Shown: one piece after another, positions 58,385 through 64,000 of the stretch
How positions within the stretch are numbered: the stretch's first letter is position 1
Layout: every line of letters starts with the position of its first letter
NCBI RefSeq assembly: GCF_021130785.1
Contig: NC_060213.1
Coordinates: 96,464,501 to 96,528,500 of the forward strand
DNA: 64,000 bases
Direction of reading: 5' to 3'
From: Homalodisca vitripennis
Lineage: Eukaryota; Arthropoda; Insecta; Hemiptera; Cicadellidae
Notes under the pieces: generated by a model
The model's input: only the letters and a program-made list of their open reading frames with translations
Told to the model about the DNA's origin: nothing
Database searches by the model: none
Position numbers and translations under genes: made by a program

Positions 58385-59500
58385 CTTATACGTAGAAAGA
58401 TCTATTTTTTATTGTTGTACTTTCAAAACCAAATTTATAACTTTATGCAATAACTGTTTCAAATTAATTTCTTCATGAATTAGTGAGATTGAACGGAGTG
58501 TATGAGAGCTTGTTGGGTTGTATATATTATTCATCTTGGTAATTTGTATGAATCTTATTAAAATCCATGCTGTCGTAATTCTAATGTGTGAGCTGTTTCT
58601 AAGCATACACATGGGCTCTTGTGAGGTTGAACGTAGTGTACAAGATTTTTGCTGCAATATGTATTATTATGTTTAAACAGCATTATGGTTATAGCCCTAT
58701 AGGATACATTTTCTGAGGGAGAGAGAAAATATTTTAAAATCTCAAATCCTTCCGCGAGAGGGAATAGACATTTCTGGCAGAATTTATGAGTATCTTATAA
58801 TGAGGACTAAAAACTGATGAAGATAAGGTTATTGGCTTTGGCATTATGTGCATTGAAGATGACTGTATATAGGCTGAAGAGTATATTCGGATAAATACCG
58901 AAATAAGAAGTGTTACACTTCAAAAAATATAATTAATATAAAAAATGTATACTGAAAAGCAATTTTTTATTATAATTAATTAAAAATATAATTTCCTTCA
59001 GTCATATGTCATGAAATAACTTTTCACTCCTTGAAGCTGTAACTCGTGAAAATACTCTAAAACATTCACGTGTTTCTCATCACCCATTTTTATCTGAGCC
59101 TGATTGCATCACTGTCTAAATGAAATTACCTAAAATTCCTGTTTTTCCTCCTGGAGTGGTCAAAATAGTACTTTCCATTGTTATATCTTAAAAGAAGTTA
59201 ACTTAGACCTGTAACTTTAAAGTTTTTAAATGTATCCAAACAAAACATTTATTGAACTACCTTTTTCTTTTTTATTGGGAAGTGTAAAAACTGTTATTTA
59301 GTCAGATTCACAGCGAAGTCTAAATATGCGATATGAACACTTCCAGAAGTTCTATATGCTCTAATTAAGCAAACATCTGCAGCATAAGAGGCAATACATG
59401 ATACATTTAGTATATTTCTAAACTGGGACCTACAAAAGTTTCCGCATTTTCAGTTAAAAAACAGAAAAGGGGTGGTAATAATTTTACACAAATAAATTTT
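58385..59500. other. Copy B duplicated non-coding sequence
   Basis: Aligns with about 4310-5350 of copy A with many differences. No coding sequence conserved between the copies was found. Confidence 0.55.
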
Positions 59501-60950
59501 AGCGTGAGTTATCAGGAGTTAAACCCATCTCCTTTCTGTAAAATTAAAACCACAATAAACCATTTTTAACATTTATCCAGGTGGATAATTATACACATTA
59601 TTTAATATTCTGTGAACATTACTCCTCCATCTCCTTTAGATTTGGTGAACGACCAACCCGTAAAAGCATTACTTGTACTTTCTTCCACGCATACGAAATA
59701 TGCAGCTCTAAAATTATTATTTTTTGCCCTTGCCCGTCAATGACATAATAGGTTTTTAAGAAATAAGTTCCTTCACTGTATTGTTACAATGCATTCAATA
59801 TGAACAAAAATTTAATAAACTTCAAAGTCACAGTCAAATCGTGTATTGTTAAATGGCGTTGACACGTATAGCACACTTTTTAGAATTTAAATTGAAATCG
59901 TTTTATCGTTTGCACCACAATACACATTCAGACGAACTTAACCTCTGACGATAAAGACAATCTGTACTTATCCACATAATTAACACATCACTGGTTTTAA
60001 ATTATATACCCATCAGTGTTTAAAGTTTTAAATGAGAAACTCCAAGCTTAAATGAGCCGAGAACAAGAACCCATCAATTAGTCTTCTAAAGCAAGTGGAA
60101 AAGCTAAATTGGTATGACATAATTGGAAGTAACTTACTCAAAGCAACAAGTTACATTCCAAGAGGACGCTTTAGTTCCGTAATTGTGACTCTTACACAAC
60201 TTTTAATACCACAAGCATTACAAACATTTCAACCCTTCACAGTCTCATTTTAGGTTACTTCTTGCTACTTCAACTGAAGTTATTGTTGCTACTCATTATA
60301 TTATCTATATAATATCAATGTTAATGCTAACTCAGTAGTGTGGTTATCATTGCATTACTAAGATAAAAATATGTTTGTTCTAGTCCATGGAACAAGAGCC
60401 AATTCACATAGCTTTCGTAATAGCTGATCGTAAATTGATAGGGGATGTTCCTCGAAAAGAGTAATTGTTTGTCTGTCAAGGTTGGGGTCCATATGGGAGG
60501 GTAGAGAAATAATTAACCATGTTAAATCATACATTATTACTCGTGATTATCAGAACGTTATCAAAGCTTATCACTCGAGGGGCTGATAAGCTTAATTTCC
60601 TTTTGGGCGACATCGAGATCGATGATGGTGAAAGTCCTTCTGTGGAATTTGGCCAAGTCTATACATAGTGGAACTACCCGCAGGATATTTTCTGAATGAT
60701 TACACCTCAGACTATGATTTTGCAGGCAACTTAACTTCTACATAAACAAGAATTACCTCGATAAAATGGATGTCTATCCATGAAATTAAGTTACTGAACG
60801 TTATTTAAGTCAATCTCTTAACAGTTGGCAGCTTTTCCCTTACTTCTGATTGTCTATCTGTCCACAAGACATCTCGATAGTGAAATGATCTAGATTTAAA
60901 ATTTTTATGCAACTCCAGCGAACCTTGTTACGCTACATATAATTCGGTGT
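59501..60950. other. No recognisable gene; contains a local repeat
   Basis: 60227-60300 (TTCAACCCTTCACAGTCTCA) and the sequence up to about 60430 recur at 62331-62650 with substitutions. Nothing else is recognised. Confidence 0.45.
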
Positions 60951-61200
60951 ACACCTATCTTGTATTATGTTATCTTTGCACGTTTTAAACCAACTGTCAA
61001 GCAAGTAAATAAACGCAGTAATGATTACACCGTTAGCGAAAAAGATGAAGATAACTTAGTTGTGGTAGGCAGGGTTGATTCAATGCGATTCACATTCCGC
61101 TTATTCCAGTGTCTGAAATCTGAGTTGAATCCCGGAATCTGCCTTCCACGTCTGTCTGAAGTGATCCAAAATAAGTCGCGGACGAAGCTGAAGGTGTGAC

Positions 61201-62050
61201 CGAACACAGCATTCGATTCTGAAAATGGTAACTTGAAAATAATTCTGAAGAATTTTATCTTCATAGCTGGTGTAATCTGATATTTAAATTGCATTTAGGT
61301 CTTATGAGGCATTTATGGCCTTCTCTTGGATTCGAAGTCATCAAACTCTATTGGTGTCTATAGCCCATGATAAATTTACCACATTCGTTCAAAGTTTGTA
61401 ACTCAACCCTTTCATTCGTTCATTATCACAGCACAACGTGACAATAATCAATATCAATGACAATTAACTATTATCCGTGACAATCACTATCTACCCGTGA
61501 CAATTATCTAAGGACAATAAAGATTTCATTCATTCATTCAATAATCAACGGTCAAGGACTGTTACATATCCACTAAACCTAAACATGTATTATATGATAT
61601 AGATAAAAAGACACTATTCTAACTACCTAGTGTGAGTTTTATTACATTTTTGGTGAAACATGCTGCGGGGAATTTTAGTACGTTGACGTGACTTCTCCAA
61701 ATCAGGAACAGTGTGTGCATGGATAATGTTTGACTTTGCGCATGCGCTGTACCTTGTTCTGAAATGACCTTGTGATCTTCCAACTCCTGTCCTAAATTTA
61801 TTTATTTATTCAATTATAATCGTTTCATAATATTTGTAGTATCCTTACTATACCAACTATACCCCGGTATATTAACCATTCGGTAAACTTACTTTACAGA
61901 AAGATTTTGCTTTTGTTGACATAGGTTTTGAATACAATCCAGAAGAGATTAAATAATATGTTAGTATTTTTATAAGCATGCTATCTATACCAGTGGTATT
62001 TAAATTTATTATATTAAACTATTTCAGACAAAACAGTAAAAACAGAATTG
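61201..62050. other. No gene; short CATTC repeat suggests a LINE tail
   Basis: GACAATAAAGATTTC followed by CATTCATTCATTC at 61515-61541 looks like the tail of a CR1/L2-like LINE, as at 55575 and 22988. Upstream repeats of GTGACAATNA (61438-61505) may be its 3' UTR. No coding remnant is visible. Confidence 0.45.
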
Positions 62051-62055
62051 TCAAT

Positions 62056-62140
62056 CCGTATGACCTCCCCGAGAATCGAACCCGTTAATCTTTGTTACGG
62101 AACCGCGCCCTTACAGCTAGGCTACGGTAAAGGTCGTATG
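62056..62140 (-). repeat. tRNA-like sequence (probable tRNA-derived SINE or pseudogene)
   Basis: On the minus strand GACCTTT pairs with GGGAGGTC as an acceptor-like stem. TAGCCTAGCTG fits the A box and GGTTCGATTC the B box. The anticodon arm does not pair well. It differs from the family at 58142. Confidence 0.5.
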
Positions 62141-63040
62141 GAAAGAATTGATTGATAAAAATTTAATGAACTGTTAGAATTAATTATTTATTTATTCTAA
62201 TTTCTCAAATCAAAAATAATATTCCCTAATACTGTATGATATGGTGGGATGTTTAATCGTCTCGACTATTACTCATAGTTTAATTTTCGTCTCTTATCTA
62301 CGTTTGGAAAGCGTGGGGGCTACAAGCAGTTCAACCCTTCACAGTCTCATTTTAGGCCACTCCTTGATTCAACTCAACTTATGCTGTTTACTCATTGCAG
62401 TCAAGAAATATTTTTAACCTAAACATACAAATAATTTTGTTTTTTTAATTTATTACTTTAGATAAGTTTTTTCGATTAAATTCTCGTTCTGCGGATGTGT
62501 GCTATGTTTATCCGTTATCACAACTTGAGGTACAATAAATGTTATCAGGTAACTCACAGCTGTCATTAATGATAACAATTATTATCTGAAAATGATAACT
62601 AAGTCTTAGTCTGGAACCCATTCTATTGTCAACAGCAAGCAATTCACCTAGCTGACGTTTTTATGGCTGGGATGTTTAAAACACCAAAACTTAACTCTAA
62701 CCAGTGCGAAATAGGTGGAAATAGATATAGCCAAGTTTTTTTGACAGTGAATAAATGTTTGGTATAATAATGTAGAACGATTATGACGTAATATTGTGTA
62801 TAATGGCTCTCCATAGTAAAGTTTTTTATTATTAATCTTTAGAAATATTTTTACTAAACTCAATCATTCAGACAAAAAGGATTTTAAATTCTTTTTAAAT
62901 ATCATTTGTATAAAAATACTTTAAACATAATCTAGATTTTTGTACTACGATATTTATAAATGGGGCTTAGAATTAACTAAAGAAATTACGTATTTTTTAA
63001 GTCATAGTTTCTTTAATAAACACACAATTTAATAGCTTAA
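62141..63040. other. No recognisable gene; 3' flank of the reductase gene
   Basis: 62331-62650 is the second copy of the local repeat at 60227-60430. The reductase 3' UTR would lie just below 63041; a likely polyadenylation signal is an ATTAAA-type sequence in this AT-rich flank, but none stands out. Confidence 0.4.
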
Positions 63041-63178
63041 TTAAGATTTAAAAGGATATTCAGGATGTCTTTCACATCCTTTCATCATATCTGAAATTCC
63101 AAACTTCCTTCCGTCTTCCCCTTTGTCTAATGCATTCAGCTCAGCCATTTCTTTTTCACTCAGCTCAAAATCGAATAC
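63041..63178 (-). CDS. Aldo-keto reductase, last exon
   Basis: The exon follows a TTTCAG acceptor (63181-63179) and encodes 45 residues to a TAA at 63043-63041. It opens with VFDFELSEKEMAELNAL and ends with HPEYPFKS. The (V/I)FDF-L-S-x-E-(D/E)-M block and the H-P-x-Y-P-F end are the hallmark C-terminus of cytosolic aldo-keto reductases (AKR1-like), NADPH-dependent TIM-barrel enzymes reducing carbonyls. The catalytic Asp, Tyr, Lys and His lie in upstream exons outside this stretch. Substrate cannot be inferred. The exon was found by reading and is too short for an ORF list. Confidence 0.8.
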   Translation of the reverse strand, partial: VFDFELSEKEMAELNALDKGEDGRKFGISDMMKGCERHPEYPFKS

Positions 63179-63249
63179 CTGAAACATATATAATTTATAA
63201 ATAAATAAACAATAACAAACTTATATTAAAATCGGTTGCTTTTATTTAC

Positions 63250-63301
63250 CTTTTCAAAATGTTCTTTGTAGTTTCCTTTTAGAGGCAAACAAAACATATC
63301 C
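63250..63301 (-). CDS. Aldo-keto reductase, penultimate exon (probable)
   Basis: A frame with MFCLPLKGNYKEHFEK ends in AAG|GTAAAT (donor at 63249) and joins the last exon in phase 0 across a 71-bp intron. The position corresponds to the IPKS...NFE segment that precedes VFDF in aldo-keto reductases. The upstream edge is uncertain: I used the CTCAG acceptor at 63302-63304, which has a weak pyrimidine tract. Earlier exons were not found and probably lie beyond the window. Confidence 0.5.
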
Positions 63302-64000
63302 CTGAGCGCGGCTATTTAGGAGTGCACTGGTTTAACGGGTATAAATTATGAATCTGTTTTTAGTAAATAATTGTAACAAAGTAAGACATTTACTAAAAAT
63401 ACTGCTTTATAACATTGGATAAATGCAATACATCTATTTACCAACAGAATTATTGTAGCAACATTATTTATTAATCTGAGGGGTACGGAGTAAATTGCAT
63501 CCTTTTGTTTGATAAAATTTAATAACTTTTCCATTCAGATTAAAAAATACAAAGGTGAGCGAGGGAAATAAAAATGTTTGGATTCTTATCATGAGTCGTA
63601 GTGTTTAATTACTAATATAATCCCAGTAGTAACAGTATATCTACTATTATTATACGGAAAATATTATCGAATAGGATATGTGGCAAATTCTGAATAAGCA
63701 GTTATTTTCCAGCTTATTAGACACAAATTAGGAATTATTTATAAAACTCATCTACATAGGTAAAATGAACATTCTGGAAATCGTGTTGACTGATTATGAT
63801 ATTAGATATCATTTCTAAATAGCTTTTAAAATACATTTGTTAATGAAATTTGTATTTAAATACATTTTTAATTGCTAAATTATGAAGTTTAAAAATATTT
63901 CTTATTTGACGAAAATAAAGTGTGACGTTTTAAAAAATTATTTATTTCGTCGTTTTTCTATAATGTTGCTTGCTCAAACCTTTATAATTCTTAAATACAG
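63302..64000. other. Probable intron of the aldo-keto reductase gene
   Basis: AT-rich, with only a domain-less minus-strand frame at 63346-63534. No further reductase exon recognised before the window ends. Confidence 0.45.

Larger units (their letters stand above)
46300..61200. repeat. Segmental duplication, copy B, with three nested insertions
   Basis: Co-linear with 1-5627. The extra length is explained mostly by the hAT element (46629-51175), the LINE fragment (about 54456-55625), the (TA)n and tRNA-like block (about 57795-58376) and sequence at about 59500-61000 with no match in copy A. At each of the first three points copy A shows uninterrupted sequence. Confidence 0.8.

Noticed and set aside
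61025..61294. Overlapping frames on both strands at the end of duplication copy B
   Set aside because: Neither frame is preserved in the matching part of copy A (about 5480-5590).

Overview
The window looks like AT-rich nuclear DNA of an insect. The evidence is a gustatory-receptor exon with a canonical splice donor, the last exons of an aldo-keto reductase with a 71-bp intron, a 5S-derived SINE, and CR1/L2-like and I/LOA-like LINEs, hAT and Ty3/gypsy remnants. A hemipteran is my guess; nothing in the sequence proves the order. Host coding sequence is sparse: one receptor exon (16669-17469, minus) and two terminal reductase exons (63041-63301, minus). Most of the remainder is transposon, tandem repeat or duplicated sequence.

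Layout. 1-5627 is one copy of a diverged segmental duplication; the other copy is spread over about 46300-61200 and carries three later insertions: a 4.5-kb hAT element, a 5'-truncated LINE, and a (TA)n-flanked tandem pair of tRNA-like sequences. The first copy lacks them and shows the empty sites. 5.6-14.4 kb holds decayed retroelements (a Ty3/gypsy pol relic split by a fold-back MITE). 14.5-16.7 kb is a 47-bp minisatellite that starts exactly at the splice donor of the receptor exon and repeats that donor about 47 times. 21.2-32.0 kb is the most striking region: an element with perfect terminal inverted repeats of about 1756 bp inserted in a (TA)n tract. It encodes small intronless lysine-rich proteins, a protein resembling a rolling-circle replication initiator, a zinc-finger protein and a small coiled-coil/basic protein, and it is split by a LINE with an intact ORF2. 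35.3-37.5 kb is an RT-RNase H LINE with one stop codon. 42-43.7 kb is tandemly duplicated AT-rich DNA. 46.6-51.2 kb is the hAT element with an exact 8-bp target duplication.

The long-TIR element is the best candidate for an undescribed system. All four of its gene types start in the same context (TAAATGG). Two genes in each TIR diverge from an intergenic region that is itself an inverted repeat. The replication-like gene begins inside the TIR, after a region with 12-bp direct and inverted repeats, and runs into the unique centre. I see no transposase, integrase, protein-primed polymerase or capsid gene. Assignments inside this element come from motifs only and need profile searches.
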